Shown here: positions 1-11,700 of the stretch, piece by piece | How positions within the stretch are numbered: position 1 is the first letter of the stretch | Layout of the letters: each line of letters opens with the position of its first letter | Assembly: GCA_900552055.1 (NCBI GenBank) | Contig: URYI01000008.1 | Span: 1-35,949 of the forward strand | DNA: 35,949 nucleotides | From: an uncultured Eubacteriales bacterium | GTDB lineage: Bacteria; Bacillota; Clostridia; Christensenellales; QALW01 | Direction: 5' to 3' | The notes under the pieces: model-generated | What the model was told of the DNA's origin: nothing | Databases searched by the model: none | The model's input: only the letters and a program-made list of their open reading frames with translations | Translations under genes and position numbers: made by a program

Positions 1-281
1 TTCATATATGGAGGTAAAACATAAGCACCTCCGTTTAAGCTGTCAAGATCCCAGAATCCTCCAGTACCAATATATGCATTTAACTCCAGTGGTTCATACT
101 GTGTTAAAACTCCGACTGTGTCAATTCCTGAGTTTGTACAGTTTGACAGTGGGAAGTCAATGATCTTATATTTTCCACCATAGGATACGGCTGGTTTTGC
201 TTTCTTCTGAGTTAATGCGAACAATCTGCTTCCTTGTCCCCCTGCAAGCAGCATCGCAACGATTTCTTTTTTGTTAATCAT
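1..281 (-). CDS. glgC: Glucose-1-phosphate adenylyltransferase, N-terminal part (runs off the window)
   Basis: Makes ADP-glucose from glucose-1-phosphate and ATP, the committed step of bacterial glycogen synthesis in the cytoplasm. The first 93 codons are present. The nucleotidyltransferase signature [11 protein letters not shown] lies near residues 10-20, followed by [19 protein letters not shown] and [13 protein letters not shown], which are characteristic of GlgC. The ATG at 281 is preceded by AAAGGAGG at good spacing. It follows tuf on the same strand after about 100 bases with no terminator-like hairpin. Its codon choice (many GGA, ACA, CCA, AAC) looks different from the GGC/GCC-rich rpoB-fusA genes. 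The C-terminal part is outside the window, so integrity cannot be judged. Confidence 0.93.
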   Translation of the reverse strand, partial: MINKKEIVAMLLAGGQGSRLFALTQKKAKPAVSYGGKYKIIDFPLSNCTNSGIDTVGVLTQYEPLELNAYIGTGGFWDLDSLNGGAYVLPPYM

Positions 282-380
282 AGCTCTTTGTCCTCCTTTA
301 TTTTACACCTTGATCATTATTCTTTTTTGTTCTTCTTGTCTTGCTTGTTCTTTTTTTTGGCTGTTCCTCTTCTTTCTGCC
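282..380. other. Purine-rich spacer between tuf and glgC
   Basis: On the minus strand this spacer is almost all A and G (runs of A broken by GAACAAG, GACAAG and GAAC). I see no hairpin that could terminate tuf transcription. It ends in the glgC ribosome binding site. A TAAAAT-like -10 sits just before that site, but no convincing -35 accompanies it. Confidence 0.4.
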
Positions 381-1592
381 TTATCCGTTTACCTTGGTTA
401 CTACTCCCGAGCCTACTGTCCTGCCGCCTTCCCTTATTGCAAACCGCAGGCCTTCTTCTATCGCTATCGGGCTGATAAGTTCTATGTCCATCCGAATATT
501 ATCTCCAGGCATTACCATCTCTACGCCTTCAGGCAGCTTTACTACGCCCGTTACGTCTGTGGTCCTGAAGTAAAACTGCGGACGGTATCCATTTACAAAC
601 GGCGTGTGACGCCCGCCCTCTTCCTTCTTCAGTACATATACCTCGCTCGAAAACTTCGTGTGAGGATTAATTGTTCCGGGCTTCGCCAGTACCTGTCCGC
701 GCTCTATCTCATTCCTCTGTACGCCTCTCAGCAGTACGCCGATATTGTCTCCCGCATACGCTTCGTCCAAAAGCTTACGGAACATCTCTACGCCAGTTAC
801 GACTACCTGTCTCTTCTCGTCCGTAAGTCCTACTATCTCTACTGTATCCTGTACCTTTACTGTTCCGCGCTCTACTCTGCCTGTAGCCACTGTTCCGCGG
901 CCCGTTATCGAGAATATATCCTCTATCGGCATAAGGAACGGCTTGTCTACTGCTCTCTCCGGAGTCGGGATAAATTCGTCTACTGCCTTCATAAGCTCTA
1001 TGATAGACGCGCACCACGGGTCGGTCGTTACATCCGCTCCGCTGTTCGCGGCTTCCAAAGCTTTTAATGCTGACCCCTTGATAATGGGTACTTCGTCCCC
1101 AGGGAAGGAATATTCATTCAGCATCTCCCTGATATCCATCTCTACCAGCTCAAGCAGTTCTTCGTCGTCCACCATATCTGTCTTGTTCATATACACTACG
1201 ATATACGGCACTCCTACCTGCCTCGCCAGCAGTATGTGCTCTCTTGTCTGCGGCATCGGGCCGTCCGCCGCGCTTACTACCAGGATCGCGCCGTCCATCT
1301 GCGCCGCTCCTGTTATCATGTTCTTTACATAGTCTGCGTGTCCAGGACAGTCTACATGCGCATAGTGACGCGTATCCGTCTCATATTCTACATGAGCCGT
1401 ATTTATCGTGATTCCTCTTTCCTTCTCTTCCGGCGCCTTGTCTATTGCGTCATACGCCATCGCTTCCGCTTTCCCCAGTTTCGCCAGCACTGTCGTTATC
1501 GCCGCTGTCAACGTCGTCTTACCGTGGTCTACATGTCCGATCGTTCCTATGTTTACATGCGGCTTGTTTCGTTCAAATTTCGCTTTTGCCAT
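381..1592 (-). CDS. tuf: Elongation factor Tu
   Basis: GTPase that delivers aminoacyl-tRNA to the ribosomal A site. The protein is 403 residues, within the usual 393-405. The P-loop GHVDHGKT is at residues 19-26, the effector threonine region [14 protein letters not shown] and DCPGH are present, and NKTD replaces the commoner NKCD (still a valid NKxD guanine motif). The domain 2 and 3 hallmarks [17 protein letters not shown] and PHTKF are intact. A short insert around residues 180-195 ([13 protein letters not shown]) accounts for the slightly greater length. The start ATG has GAGAGG upstream, and fusA ends 23 bases before it, as in other str operons. Last gene of the operon. Confidence 0.99.
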   Translation of the reverse strand: MAKAKFERNKPHVNIGTIGHVDHGKTTLTAAITTVLAKLGKAEAMAYDAIDKAPEEKERGITINTAHVEYETDTRHYAHVDCPGHADYVKNMITGAAQMDGAILVVSAADGPMPQTREHILLARQVGVPYIVVYMNKTDMVDDEELLELVEMDIREMLNEYSFPGDEVPIIKGSALKALEAANSGADVTTDPWCASIIELMKAVDEFIPTPERAVDKPFLMPIEDIFSITGRGTVATGRVERGTVKVQDTVEIVGLTDEKRQVVVTGVEMFRKLLDEAYAGDNIGVLLRGVQRNEIERGQVLAKPGTINPHTKFSSEVYVLKKEEGGRHTPFVNGYRPQFYFRTTDVTGVVKLPEGVEMVMPGDNIRMDIELISPIAIEEGLRFAIREGGRTVGSGVVTKVNG

Positions 1593-1615
1593 TTTCTCGT
1601 GAAACCTCTCTTTTA

Positions 1616-3682
1616 TTATTTTTTAATTACTTTTTCAGCAATAGATTTGGGCACTTCCTCATAATGAGAGAACTGCATTGTATATACGCCGCGTCCCTGA
1701 GTCCGTGAACGCAAATCGGTTGCATATCCAAACATTTCGCCCAGAGGAACTATAGCTTTTACCACCTGCACGCCGGGACGGCTTTCCATGCCTTCTACAC
1801 GGCCGCGGCGGGAATTGATATTGCCTATAATATCTCCCATATATTCTTCGGGCATTACTACTTCTACCTTCATAACAGGCTCTAAAAGCACGGGGTCAGC
1901 CTTGCGGGCACCTTCTTTAAAGGCCATGGAACCGGCTATCTTATAAGCCATTTCCGAAGAGTCAACCTCGTGATAAGAACCATCCAGTAACGTAACCTTG
2001 AAATCCACGCATTCATAGCCGCCCAGCACGCCGCTCTTGGCAGCCTCCTGGATACCGGCGTCAATAGCGGGGATATATTCTTTAGGAATAGCTCCGCCCA
2101 CCGTCTTATTCTCAAAGGAATAGCCTTCGCCCGGCTGAGTGGGCTCCAGTTCTATAATACAATGGCCGTACTGACCGCGCCCGCCCGACTGGCGAACATA
2201 TCTGCCCTCCTGCTTAACCTTGCGGCGTATGGTCTCCTTATACGCAACCTGGGGCGCGCCTACGGTAGCTTCTACCTTAAATTCGCGCATCATACGGTCA
2301 ACAATTATTTCAAGGTGCAATTCACCCATGCCTGCAATAATGGTCTGACCTGTTTCAGCATCGGTATAAGTTTTAAAGGTGGGATCCTCTTCAGCCAGCT
2401 TCACCAGCGCCATAGTCATCTTTTCCTGACCGGCCTTGGTCTTAGGCTCTATTGCTACGCGGATAACCGGTTCGGGGAATTCCATGGATTCCAGTATAAC
2501 AGGATTATCCTCATCGCAGAGGGTATCGCCCGTAGTGGTATCCTTCAGGCCTACTGCAGCAGCTATATCCCCCGAATACACCATCTCTATTTCCTCGCGG
2601 TGATTAGCGTGCATCATAAGGATACGACCCATGCGCTCCCGCTTGCCCTTAGTGCTGTTATATACATATGAACCCGCCGTAAGCGTACCTGAATATACGC
2701 GGAAGAAGGCCAATTTCCCTACGAAGGGATCGCTCATAATCTTGAAGGCCAAAGCAGAGAAAGGCTCTGTATCTGATGAATGCCTTTCAACAACTTCATC
2801 ACTGCCCACCTTAGTGCCCTTTATAGCGGGTATATCAATAGGTGAGGGCATAAAGTCAACGATAGCGTCCAGCAGCTTCTGCACACCCTTATTCTTATAT
2901 GAAGTGCCGCATACCACCGGATTAAGCTGATTGGATATGGTAGCCTTGCGCAGGCCGGCTTTAATCTCCTCCTCGCTCAGCTCTTCGGTTTCCAGATACT
3001 TCATCATAAGCTCCTCATCCGTCTCGGCAACAGCTTCGAGCAGCTCATGACGGTATTTGGCAGCCAATTCAGCCATATCGGCAGGAATATCCAATTCGTC
3101 AATTACTTCGCCCTTTTCATCCCTGTAATAATAGGCTTTCATTTTGACCAAATCAATTATTCCCTCAAAGCTTTCCTCTTTGCCTATGGGAAGCTGAATG
3201 GGCACAGCATTGGCATGAAGGCGGTCCTTCATCATATCTAAGACCCTGTAAAAATCGGCGCCCATTATATCCATTTTATTGACATAGGCCATACGGGGAA
3301 CCCCATAGGTATCCGCCTGGCGCCATACAGTTTCGGACTGGGGCTCTACGCCGCCCTTGGCACAGAATACCGATACTGCACCGTCCAGCACGCGCAGCGA
3401 ACGCTCCACCTCAACAGTAAAATCCACATGTCCGGGGGTATCAATAATGTTTATGCGGCAGCCTTTCCAGAATGTGGTGGTAGCAGCCGAGGTAATGGTT
3501 ATACCTCTCTCCTGCTCCTGGGCCATCCAGTCCATGGTCGCGGTACCCTCGTGCGTTTCACCTATTTTATACGTCTTTCCCGTATAATAGAGTATGCGCT
3601 CGGTGGTCGTGGTCTTACCCGCGTCAATGTGCGCCATTATACCTATATTCCGGGTATTTTCAAGTGAATATTGTCTTGGCAA
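1616..3682 (-). CDS. fusA: Elongation factor G
   Basis: Translocase GTPase that moves tRNA and mRNA after peptide-bond formation. The protein is 688 residues, close to the usual 690-700. The P-loop AHIDAGKT, the switch motif [16 protein letters not shown] and NKMD are all intact. I place the start at the TTG at 3682, giving [14 protein letters not shown], the normal EF-G N-terminus. It has AGAAGGAGGG seven bases upstream. A longer reading frame from a TTG at 3712 would run over that ribosome binding site and add ten residues absent from EF-G. rpsG ends 35 bases upstream, so the two are cotranscribed. Confidence 0.98.
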   Translation of the reverse strand: MPRQYSLENTRNIGIMAHIDAGKTTTTERILYYTGKTYKIGETHEGTATMDWMAQEQERGITITSAATTTFWKGCRINIIDTPGHVDFTVEVERSLRVLDGAVSVFCAKGGVEPQSETVWRQADTYGVPRMAYVNKMDIMGADFYRVLDMMKDRLHANAVPIQLPIGKEESFEGIIDLVKMKAYYYRDEKGEVIDELDIPADMAELAAKYRHELLEAVAETDEELMMKYLETEELSEEEIKAGLRKATISNQLNPVVCGTSYKNKGVQKLLDAIVDFMPSPIDIPAIKGTKVGSDEVVERHSSDTEPFSALAFKIMSDPFVGKLAFFRVYSGTLTAGSYVYNSTKGKRERMGRILMMHANHREEIEMVYSGDIAAAVGLKDTTTGDTLCDEDNPVILESMEFPEPVIRVAIEPKTKAGQEKMTMALVKLAEEDPTFKTYTDAETGQTIIAGMGELHLEIIVDRMMREFKVEATVGAPQVAYKETIRRKVKQEGRYVRQSGGRGQYGHCIIELEPTQPGEGYSFENKTVGGAIPKEYIPAIDAGIQEAAKSGVLGGYECVDFKVTLLDGSYHEVDSSEMAYKIAGSMAFKEGARKADPVLLEPVMKVEVVMPEEYMGDIIGNINSRRGRVEGMESRPGVQVVKAIVPLGEMFGYATDLRSRTQGRGVYTMQFSHYEEVPKSIAEKVIKK

Positions 3683-3688
3683 AAAAAG

Positions 3689-3698
3689 CCCTCCTTCT
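3689..3698 (-). promoter_or_regulatory. Ribosome binding site that fixes the fusA TTG start
   Basis: On the minus strand AGAAGGAGGG precedes the TTG at 3682 with a gap of about seven bases. This shows that TTG is the initiation codon and that the upstream in-frame TTG at 3712 is not used. Confidence 0.85.
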
Positions 3699-3717
3699 GA
3701 TAATGCCGGCAACTATA

Positions 3718-4188
3718 TTACCAGCGGTAATGCGCAAAGGCCTTATTGGCCTCAGCCATTTTATGCGTATCCTCGCGTTTCTTAACGCTCGCGCCGTTAT
3801 TGTTGGCCGCGTCCATAATCTCGGCGGCAAGCCGCTCCTTCATGGTACGCTCGCTGCGCTTGCGCGTAAATGTTACAAGCCAGCGCAGGCCCAAAGTCTG
3901 GCGCCTGTCCGGCCTAACCTCAATAGGCACCTGATAGTTGGAGCCGCCTACACGGCGCGCCTTGGTTTCAACCATAGGCATAATATTCTCCATGGCCTGA
4001 TTAAAGACTTCCATAGCCTCACGGCCGGTCTTTTCCTTTATTATGTCAAATGCGTCGTATACAATACGCTGCGCAATTCCTTTTTTTCCATCATACATTA
4101 CCTGGTTAATTAATTTGGTAATAACCTTGGAATTGTATATAGGATCGGGAAGTACGTCGCGTTTGGGAACGCCACCACGTCTTGGCAT
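3718..4188 (-). CDS. rpsG: 30S ribosomal protein S7
   Basis: Primary binding protein of the 16S rRNA 3' major domain; it helps form the E site and nucleates assembly of the 30S head. The protein is 156 residues, the standard length. It begins [10 protein letters not shown] and carries [13 protein letters not shown] and the C-terminal [20 protein letters not shown] typical of S7. The ATG has GGGAGGAAAG upstream. It lies about 100 bases after rpsL in the str operon. Confidence 0.99.
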   Translation of the reverse strand: MPRRGGVPKRDVLPDPIYNSKVITKLINQVMYDGKKGIAQRIVYDAFDIIKEKTGREAMEVFNQAMENIMPMVETKARRVGGSNYQVPIEVRPDRRQTLGLRWLVTFTRKRSERTMKERLAAEIMDAANNNGASVKKREDTHKMAEANKAFAHYRW

Positions 4189-4291
4189 GTTCTTTCCTCC
4201 CTGAATTATTTTAATTAAAAACTCTGCCAGTGCGCCCCGCCAGCATTTCGGAGCATACAGACTTAAAAAATAACAAGTTCAGCGGAAACCG

Positions 4292-4666
4292 TTATTTCTT
4301 AGGTCTCTTAGCACCGTATTTGCTTCTGGCCTGCATACGATTGGCCACTCCGGCGGTATCCAGAGCGCCGCGGATGATGTGATAACGCACACCGGGCAGG
4401 TCCTTAACCCTGCCGCCGCGGATCAATACCACTGAATGCTCCTGAAGATTATGGCCAATGCCGGGAATATAGCAAGTACCCTCCATGCCGTTTACCAGTC
4501 TGACCCTTGCTACCTTGCGCAACGCGGAGTTAGGCTTTTTAGGCGTCATGGTTTTGACGTTTAAGCAAACGCCCCTCTTTTGAGGGCACTCTTGAAGGAT
4601 AGGAGCAGAAGATTTATATTTAACCTGCTCTCTTCCGTTTTTAATAAGCTGATTAATGGTAGGCAT
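4292..4666 (-). CDS. rpsL: 30S ribosomal protein S12
   Basis: Decoding-centre protein that helps monitor codon-anticodon pairing. The protein is 124 residues, the standard length. [11 protein letters not shown] and [13 protein letters not shown] hold the two lysines (K43 and K88 in E. coli numbering) whose replacement gives streptomycin resistance; both are wild type. The start has AAAGGAGG about eleven bases upstream. It sits between the L7Ae-like gene and rpsG. Confidence 0.99.
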   Translation of the reverse strand: MPTINQLIKNGREQVKYKSSAPILQECPQKRGVCLNVKTMTPKKPNSALRKVARVRLVNGMEGTCYIPGIGHNLQEHSVVLIRGGRVKDLPGVRYHIIRGALDTAGVANRMQARSKYGAKRPKK

Positions 4667-4738
4667 TTAAGCGTATACCTCCTTTCATCAATGATGATAT
4701 ATAACCCCTCCGCAACCCTCGGAAGAATTAAAGCAAAT

Positions 4739-4984
4739 TTAAGATTGCTTCAGCACGGCGCATACGGCCGTTCCTACAGCAATATGGCATTTGCTGCCCA
4801 GCTCGCGCATGGTGGGAACATATATAATTCCCACATCCTCGCCCGCCGCCTGAAGCAGCTTGGTCTTTATAAACTCATCGGCGTCCTCAGCTATATACAG
4901 CCTGAGAACTTTATGCTCTAAAAGGGCTCTGACAGTCTGCTTGGTGCCCACCACCAGAGCGCTTTTATCATTAAACTGACACAT
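4739..4984 (-). CDS. ybxF: L7Ae-family RNA-binding protein (YbxF / RplGB type)
   Basis: Small kink-turn RNA-binding protein found in Firmicutes between rpoC and rpsL. The protein is 81 residues, matching the family's 80-85. LVVGTKQTVRALLEHKV and the C-terminal CHIAVGTAVCAVLK fit the L7Ae/L30e/Gadd45 fold. I start it at the ATG at 4984 (MCQFNDKSAL) with GGAGGT about eleven bases upstream. A longer reading frame extends to 5032 but overlaps that ribosome binding site and is not conserved in the family. In B. subtilis the homologue binds kink-turns, but its physiological role is unclear. Confidence 0.9.
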   Translation of the reverse strand: MCQFNDKSALVVGTKQTVRALLEHKVLRLYIAEDADEFIKTKLLQAAGEDVGIIYVPTMRELGSKCHIAVGTAVCAVLKQS

Positions 4985-5095
4985 ATCAGGCGCATACCTC
5001 CGCATAATAGCCGACATTGCGTATAATAGCATTGCCGGGGTTATTATGTCAAATGGTTTCTGCTCTCTCAGCCTTTTTTCTTCGCGTCCGACCGC

Positions 5096-8000
5096 TTAAA
5101 GTATTATTTCAGCCGGCTCTTCCCTCTGCTCCTCCGCTTCAACAGGAGGCTGCTCCACATCCAGCACCACGTTTTTATAGCGTTTAGCGCCTGTACCCGC
5201 AGGAATGAGCTTACCTATCATGACGTTTTCCTTCAAGCCTGAAAGGGTATCTGTCTTGCCTTTGATGGCAGCTTCGGTGAGCACGCGGGTGGTCTCCTGG
5301 AAGGATGCGGCCGAAAGGAAGGATTCGGTAGCAAGCGAAGCCTTGGTTATTCCCAGCAGGATACGGCGGGAGGTCGCCGGTGCGCCGCCCTCGGCGGCAA
5401 CCTTGGCGTTTATGGCCTCAACCTTATAAATATCTACCATTTCTCCCGGCAGGAGATCGGTATCCCCCGAATCCTCTATGCGCACTTTGCGCAGCATCTG
5501 GCGCACTATAAGCTCTATATGCTTATCTCCTATTTCAACGCTCTGACGCTTATAAACCGTCTGCACTTCGCGCAGGAGATAATTCTGGAGCTGAGTGACA
5601 CCCTTTATCCTCAAAAGGTCGTGCGGGTTGAGGGAACCGGGCGTGAGCTCGTCTCCCTCGGCAACCACATCGCCGTCTGCTACGCAGGGAATTACGTTAA
5701 AGCCTGAATTGTAGGTACGGACATCGCCGTCCTCGGCCGTTACCGTTATCTGATACTGGCCCTTGCCCTTTGTAGTAACCTTGACCGTGCCGGCTATATC
5801 TGAAAGTATAGCCAGCGTCTTAGGCTTGCGGGCCTCAAATATCTCTTCAACCCTCGGCAGACCCTGAGTTATATCGCTTCCTGCAACACCGCCGGTATGG
5901 AAGGTACGCATTGTCAGCTGGGTACCCGGCTCGCCTATGGACTGAGCCGCGATTATGCCTACGGCCTCGCCCTGGCTCACCAATTTATTAGTAGTCATAT
6001 CCGCTCCGTAGCACTTGGCGCACACGCCGTTATCCGAGCGGCAGGTGAATACCGAACGTATCTGAACCCGCTTATAACCTGCCGCGACTATAGCGTCGGC
6101 TATTTCCTCGGTTATCAGCTCATTGGCATGCACCAGTATTTCACCTGTTTCAGGATGCTTTAATTCATCCACTGAAACACGGCCCTTAATACGGCTCTTA
6201 AGAGGCTCTATAACCGCCTTTTCGTAAACTATATCTTCTACCCAGACGCCCTTGGGAGTGCTCAGGGAAGGATGAGTTACCTGGCAGTCGTCCTCACGAA
6301 CAATAACATCCTGGCACACGTCCACCAGACGGCGGGTAAGATAACCTGAGTCAGCGGTACGCAGAGCGGTATCGGCCAGACCTTTGCGGGTACCGTGGGA
6401 AGAAATGAAGAAGTCCAAAACGGTCAGGCCCTCACGGAAGTTAGCTTTAATAGGAATTTCTATAGTACGGCCCGACGGGTCGGCCATAAGGCCGCGCATG
6501 CCGGCAAGCTGACGAATCTGGTCCTTATTACCGCGTGCTCCCGATTTAATCATCATGTTTATCGGGTTAAGGTCGTCAAAGGAGGTCATCAGCGCATTAA
6601 GCACATTTTCAGTAGTCTCTTTCCAGACGGCTATAACATTGCGGTAGCGTTCCTCATCGGTAGTAAGACCGCGGCGGTACTTGCGGTTAATAAGCGCTAC
6701 CTTATCTTCGGCCTCCTTGATAAGCACTTTCTTTTCAGACGGCACTACGGCGTCCTTAACGCCTACCGTTATGGCGCCCTTTGTCGCATAATTAAAGCCC
6801 AGGCGCTTAATGCGGTCAAGCACCTCCGCCGTGCGGGCCGCTCCATGTCTGGCAAAGCAATGGGAAATTATCTGTCCCAGCTCGGATTTGCCTACTAATT
6901 TATCTATCTCCAGCTCTACCTCATTGCCGGGGATTGAACGGTCCACAAAGCCAAGGTCCTGGGGCACGGCCTGATTAAATATGGCGCGGCCCACGGTGGT
7001 TTTAAGGACCTTTGTATATTCCTTTCCGTTGACTACGGCGCTTATGCGGATATTGGTCTTGGCATGAAGGGGCAGATTGCCCGTCTGATACGCCATAATC
7101 GCTTCGTCAATATTGGAATATATGCTCTCCGGACGGGCCAGGGAGGGTTCCTCTATGGTAAGGTAATACACACCTATAATCATATCCTGCGTAGGCACTA
7201 CAACAGGCCGGCCGTCGGCAGGCTTAAGTATATTATTTGAGGCCAGCATCAAAAATCTTGCTTCAGCCTGAGCCTCTGAAGAAAGGGGCACATGCACAGG
7301 CATCTGGTCGCCGTCAAAGTCGGCGTTAAAGGCAGTACACACCAGCGGATGCAGTTTAATTGCCCTGCCCTCTACCAGCACCGGCTCAAAGGCCTGAATG
7401 CCGAGGCGGTGCAGAGTAGGCGCGCGGTTAAGCAGGACGGGATGCTGGACTATAACCTCTTCCAGCACGTCCCAGACTTCTGTGCGTCCGCGCTCTATAA
7501 GCCTCTTGGCGCTCTTTATATTGTGAGCCAGGCCCAATTCCACCAGCCGCTTTATAACAAAGGGCTTGAACAGCTCTAAAGCCATCTCCTTGGGAAGGCC
7601 GCACTGATACATTTTCAGTTCAGGGCCTACAACTATAACCGAACGGCCCGAATAGTCCACGCGCTTGCCCAGAAGGTTCTGGCGGAAACGCCCCTGCTTG
7701 CCCCTGAGCATATCAGACAGGGATTTTAAAGGACGGTTGCCAGGTCCGGTAACAGGACGGCCGCGGCGGCCGTTATCTATAAGCGCATCTACAGCCTCCT
7801 GAAGCATGCGCTTTTCGTTGCGCACTATAATATCAGGCGCGCCTAATTCGAGCAGCTTTTTAAGCCTGTTATTACGGTTTATTACCCTGCGGTAAAGGTC
7901 GTTAAGGTCGCTGGTGGCAAAACGGCCGCCGTCCAGCTGCACCATGGGCCGTATTTCGGGCGGAATTACGGGCACGGCGTCCATTATCATCCATTCAGGC

Positions 8001-8674
8001 TTATTGCCCGATTTGCGGAAGGCTTCCACTACCTCCAGGCGCTTTATTATCCTTACCCGCTTCTGTCCTACGTTTGCGTTTTCCAATTCGTGCTTAAGCT
8101 CGTCGGACAGCTCGTCAAGATTGATAGCTCTTAAAAATTCCTTTATGGCCTCGGCGCCCATACCTACTCTGAAGGAATTGGGGCCGAATTTTTCTATGGT
8201 CTCGCGGTACTCGCTCTCGGACAGTATCTGCTTAGCCTTAAGGTCGGTATCCCCCGGCTCAATAACTATATACGCCGCAAAATACAGCACCTTTTCCAGT
8301 TCCTTCGGAGTAAGGTCGAGCAAAAGGCCCATACGGCTGGGTATGCCCTTAAAATACCATATATGCGAAACGGGGGCCGCCAGCTCTATATGCCCCATGC
8401 GCTCGCGGCGCACCTTGGAGCGGGTTACTTCAACGCCGCAGCGGTCGCAGACCAGGCCCTTATACCGCGCGCCCCGCTTATATTTGCCGCAGGCGCATTC
8501 CCAGTCGCGGGTAGGCCCGAATATGCGTTCGCAGAACAGGCCGTCCCGTTCGGGCTTAAGAGTGCGGTAATTGATTGTTTCAGGCTTTTTCACCTCGCCT
8601 GAAGACCATTCGCGTATCTTTTCAGGAGACGCAAGGCCGATTTGTATGGAATCAAAATTGTTTAATTCAAACAA
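5096..8674 (-). CDS. rpoC: DNA-directed RNA polymerase subunit beta'
   Basis: Catalytic subunit holding the active-site magnesium. The protein is 1192 residues. The N-terminal zinc site is C60, C62, C76 and C79. The catalytic loop NADFDGDQM is at residues 450-458, with all three aspartates present. The second zinc site is around [11 protein letters not shown], and the bridge helix and trigger loop regions are intact. The start is a TTG at 8674 giving the normal N-terminus [19 protein letters not shown]; the upstream AGGGAGAGAG is only a moderate ribosome binding site. The residue after the catalytic loop is proline (P459), where most bacteria have alanine. It follows rpoB by 27 bases. Confidence 0.99.
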   Translation of the reverse strand: MFELNNFDSIQIGLASPEKIREWSSGEVKKPETINYRTLKPERDGLFCERIFGPTRDWECACGKYKRGARYKGLVCDRCGVEVTRSKVRRERMGHIELAAPVSHIWYFKGIPSRMGLLLDLTPKELEKVLYFAAYIVIEPGDTDLKAKQILSESEYRETIEKFGPNSFRVGMGAEAIKEFLRAINLDELSDELKHELENANVGQKRVRIIKRLEVVEAFRKSGNKPEWMIMDAVPVIPPEIRPMVQLDGGRFATSDLNDLYRRVINRNNRLKKLLELGAPDIIVRNEKRMLQEAVDALIDNGRRGRPVTGPGNRPLKSLSDMLRGKQGRFRQNLLGKRVDYSGRSVIVVGPELKMYQCGLPKEMALELFKPFVIKRLVELGLAHNIKSAKRLIERGRTEVWDVLEEVIVQHPVLLNRAPTLHRLGIQAFEPVLVEGRAIKLHPLVCTAFNADFDGDQMPVHVPLSSEAQAEARFLMLASNNILKPADGRPVVVPTQDMIIGVYYLTIEEPSLARPESIYSNIDEAIMAYQTGNLPLHAKTNIRISAVVNGKEYTKVLKTTVGRAIFNQAVPQDLGFVDRSIPGNEVELEIDKLVGKSELGQIISHCFARHGAARTAEVLDRIKRLGFNYATKGAITVGVKDAVVPSEKKVLIKEAEDKVALINRKYRRGLTTDEERYRNVIAVWKETTENVLNALMTSFDDLNPINMMIKSGARGNKDQIRQLAGMRGLMADPSGRTIEIPIKANFREGLTVLDFFISSHGTRKGLADTALRTADSGYLTRRLVDVCQDVIVREDDCQVTHPSLSTPKGVWVEDIVYEKAVIEPLKSRIKGRVSVDELKHPETGEILVHANELITEEIADAIVAAGYKRVQIRSVFTCRSDNGVCAKCYGADMTTNKLVSQGEAVGIIAAQSIGEPGTQLTMRTFHTGGVAGSDITQGLPRVEEIFEARKPKTLAILSDIAGTVKVTTKGKGQYQITVTAEDGDVRTYNSGFNVIPCVADGDVVAEGDELTPGSLNPHDLLRIKGVTQLQNYLLREVQTVYKRQSVEIGDKHIELIVRQMLRKVRIEDSGDTDLLPGEMVDIYKVEAINAKVAAEGGAPATSRRILLGITKASLATESFLSAASFQETTRVLTEAAIKGKTDTLSGLKENVMIGKLIPAGTGAKRYKNVVLDVEQPPVEAEEQREEPAEIIL

Positions 8675-8701
8675 GGGGTACTCTCTCCCTTCTAATTTAT
8701 C

Positions 8702-11700
8702 TTAAAAATCCCCGTCAAAATCCTCATCGTCCTCAAGCTCGTCCTCGCCCGCCTCGAATATGTCCAGGCCGTCCAGTTCGAGCTCGTCCTCGTCCTCGTC
8801 TTCGTCCTCCGCTCCGTCCAGGCTGTTCAAATCGAAATCCTCGTCTCCGAACAGATCCAGCATGGGATTATCCACAGGAGCGCCCATATGCTCAGGCGCC
8901 AGCTCGATAACATCGCGGTCGTCGTCCAAAAGCTCGCGCATATGCACTTCCTTCTTCTCTTCGGTGAGGATTCTCACGTCCAGCGCAAGGGAGCGCAGTT
9001 CCTCCAATAAAACCTTAAAGGATTCAGGAATGCCCGGTTCGGGGATATTAACGCCCTTTATAATAGCCTCATACGCCTTAACGCGGCCTACAACGTCGTC
9101 TGATTTAATAGTAAGCAGTTCCTGAAGGGTATGGGCCGCGCCGTAGGCTTCAAGCGCCCAAACCTCCATTTCGCCGAAACGCTGGCCGCCGAACTGGGCC
9201 TTGCCGCCCAGAGGCTGCTGCGTAACAAGAGAATAGGGGCCTGTCGAACGCGCGTGGATCTTATCGTCTACAAGGTGAACCAGCTTAAGATAGTGCATTA
9301 TGCCCACAGTTACGGGATTGTCAAAGGGCTCGCCGGTACGGCCGTCATAAAGCACGGTCTTGCCCGAAGGCGCCATGCCCGCTTTTTCAAGGCATTCCTC
9401 AATATCCTCTTCGGTTGCGCCGTCAAATACAGGCGTCGCTATGTGCCAGCCCAGCCTTTTGGCCGCCATGCCCAGATGCACCTCCAGCACCTGTCCCATA
9501 TTCATACGGGAAGGCACGCCCAGAGGGTTAAGCACTATCTGCACGGGGGTGCCGTCGGGCAGGAAGGGCATATCCTCTTCGGGGAGTATGCGGGAAATAA
9601 CGCCCTTATTTCCGTGGCGTCCCGCCATTTTGTCCCCAACTGAAATTTTTCTCTTCTGCGCTATATAAACGCGCACCATGCGGCTGACGCCGGGAGAGAG
9701 TTCGTCTTTATTTTCGCGCGTAAAGGTCTTGACGTCCACAATAACGCCGCCCTCGCCGTGGGGCACGCGCAGGGAAGTATCCCTTACCTCGCGGGATTTT
9801 TCGCCGAATATTGCGCGCAGCAGGCGCTCCTCGGCAGTCATTTCTGTTTCGCCCTTGGGCGTAACCTTTCCTACAAGAATATCCCCTGAACGCACCTCCG
9901 CGCCTATGCGGATAACTCCGTTTTCATCCAGGTCGGTAAGGCTGTCCTCGCTGATATTGGGGATGTCCCTGGTTATCTCTTCGGGGCCCAGCTTGGTATC
10001 CCGCGCCTCGCACTCATATTTTTCAATATGAATGGAAGTGAACACGTCATTTTTAACCAGCTCCTCACTGATAAGAATAGCGTCCTCATAGTTATAGCCT
10101 TCCCACGGCATAAACGCTATAAGAATATTGCGGCCCAGCGCTATTTCGCCCTGGTCGGTGCTGGGGCCGTCGGCTATAGTCTGGCGCTTGGAAACATATT
10201 CGCCCTCTTTAACTATGGGCCGCTGGTTGATGCAGGTGCCCTGGTTGCTGCGCTTGAATTTTTGCAGCTCATAGGAATATTCCTTGCCGTCATCCCCCAT
10301 TATGATTATCTTATCTGCGTCCACATAGCGCACAACGCCGCTTTCAGACGCAAGAATGCTTACGCCCGAATCCATGGCCGCCTTATATTCAATGCCCGTG
10401 CCTACTATAGGCGCTTCAGGCACTAAAAGAGGCACCGCCTGACGCTGCATGTTCGCGCCCATAAGCGCGCGGGAAGCGTCGTCGTTTTCCAAGAAGGGTA
10501 TCATGGCCGTAGCCACCGAAACCACCTGCTTGGGCGAAACGTCTATATAATCCACCTGTGAAACAGGCACTTCCACAAATTCATCCTTTACGCGCACAGG
10601 CACATGGTCCGCTATAAAGTGCCCCTGCTCGTCCAGCTGCTCGTTAGCCTGAGCTATGACATATTTATCTTCATCATCCGCCGTGAGGTAATCAACTTCA
10701 TCGGTAACAACGCCCTTTTCCTTATCCACGCGGCGGTAAGGGGATTCTATGAAGCCGTATTCGTTTATGCGGGCGTAAGTCGCAAGGGAGCCTATCAGGC
10801 CTATATTCTTTCCTTCAGGAGTTTCTATAGGGCACATGCGGCCATAATGCGAATGGTGCACGTCGCGCACCTCAAAGGAGGGACGGTCGCGGTTAAGACC
10901 GCCGGGGCCCAGGGCTGAAAGCCGGCGCTTATGGGTAAGCTCGGCCAGCGGATTGTTCTGGTCCATAAACTGCGAAAGCTGGCTGGAGCCGAAAAATTCC
11001 TTAACAGCCGCCGTTACCGGGCGTATATTGATAAGGGAAGTGGGCGTCGCGCCCTCCACTCCCTGAGTGCTCATCCTCTCGCGCACTACGCGTTCCATGC
11101 GCGAAAACCCTACGCGCAGCTGGTTCTGGAGCAGTTCGCCCACGCAGCGCACGCGCCTGTTGCCCAAATGGTCAATATCGTCCACATTGCCGAACTCGCC
11201 GCAGAGATTCACGCCGTAATTAACCGAGGCGATTATATCTTCAATATAAACGGTAAGGGGCACAAGCTTATCCTTTTCCTCCATAAGGCGGTTCTTAAGC
11301 TCTTCCTTATCCAGACCCTCGTCCAATATAGCGCGCAGGGTGGGATAATGCACCTTTTCGCGTATACCCGCTTCAATGGGAGGGAAGGGCAGGAAGGGAG
11401 CGGCGTCCACAAAATGATTGCTTATAACAGTTTGAAGTCTTTCAAACGGCTCGCCCTTTTCATTTTTATGATGAGTACGCAGCAGCACGGTCTTGACACC
11501 GGCATTTTGTATTTCCACAGCCAGGGCAGGCGTGATAAAGCCGCCCTCCTCCAGCATTATTTCACCTGTTTCAGGATTTATAATGCTTTCTGCCGCCGTC
11601 TGATTTTCAATCCGTCCGGCCAGGGAAAGCTTTTTATTGAATTTATAGCGTCCTACCCGCGCAAGGTCGTATCTCTTGGGGTCGAAAAAAGTGGCCAGCA

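Noticed and set aside
745..1332. Long plus-strand frames opposite tuf, fusA, rpoC and rpoB
   Set aside because: They are antisense shadows of highly biased conserved genes, without ribosome binding sites or recognisable products.
3683..3712. Longer EF-G starting at the TTG at 3712
   Set aside because: The ten extra residues include the translated ribosome binding site of the real TTG start and are not part of EF-G.
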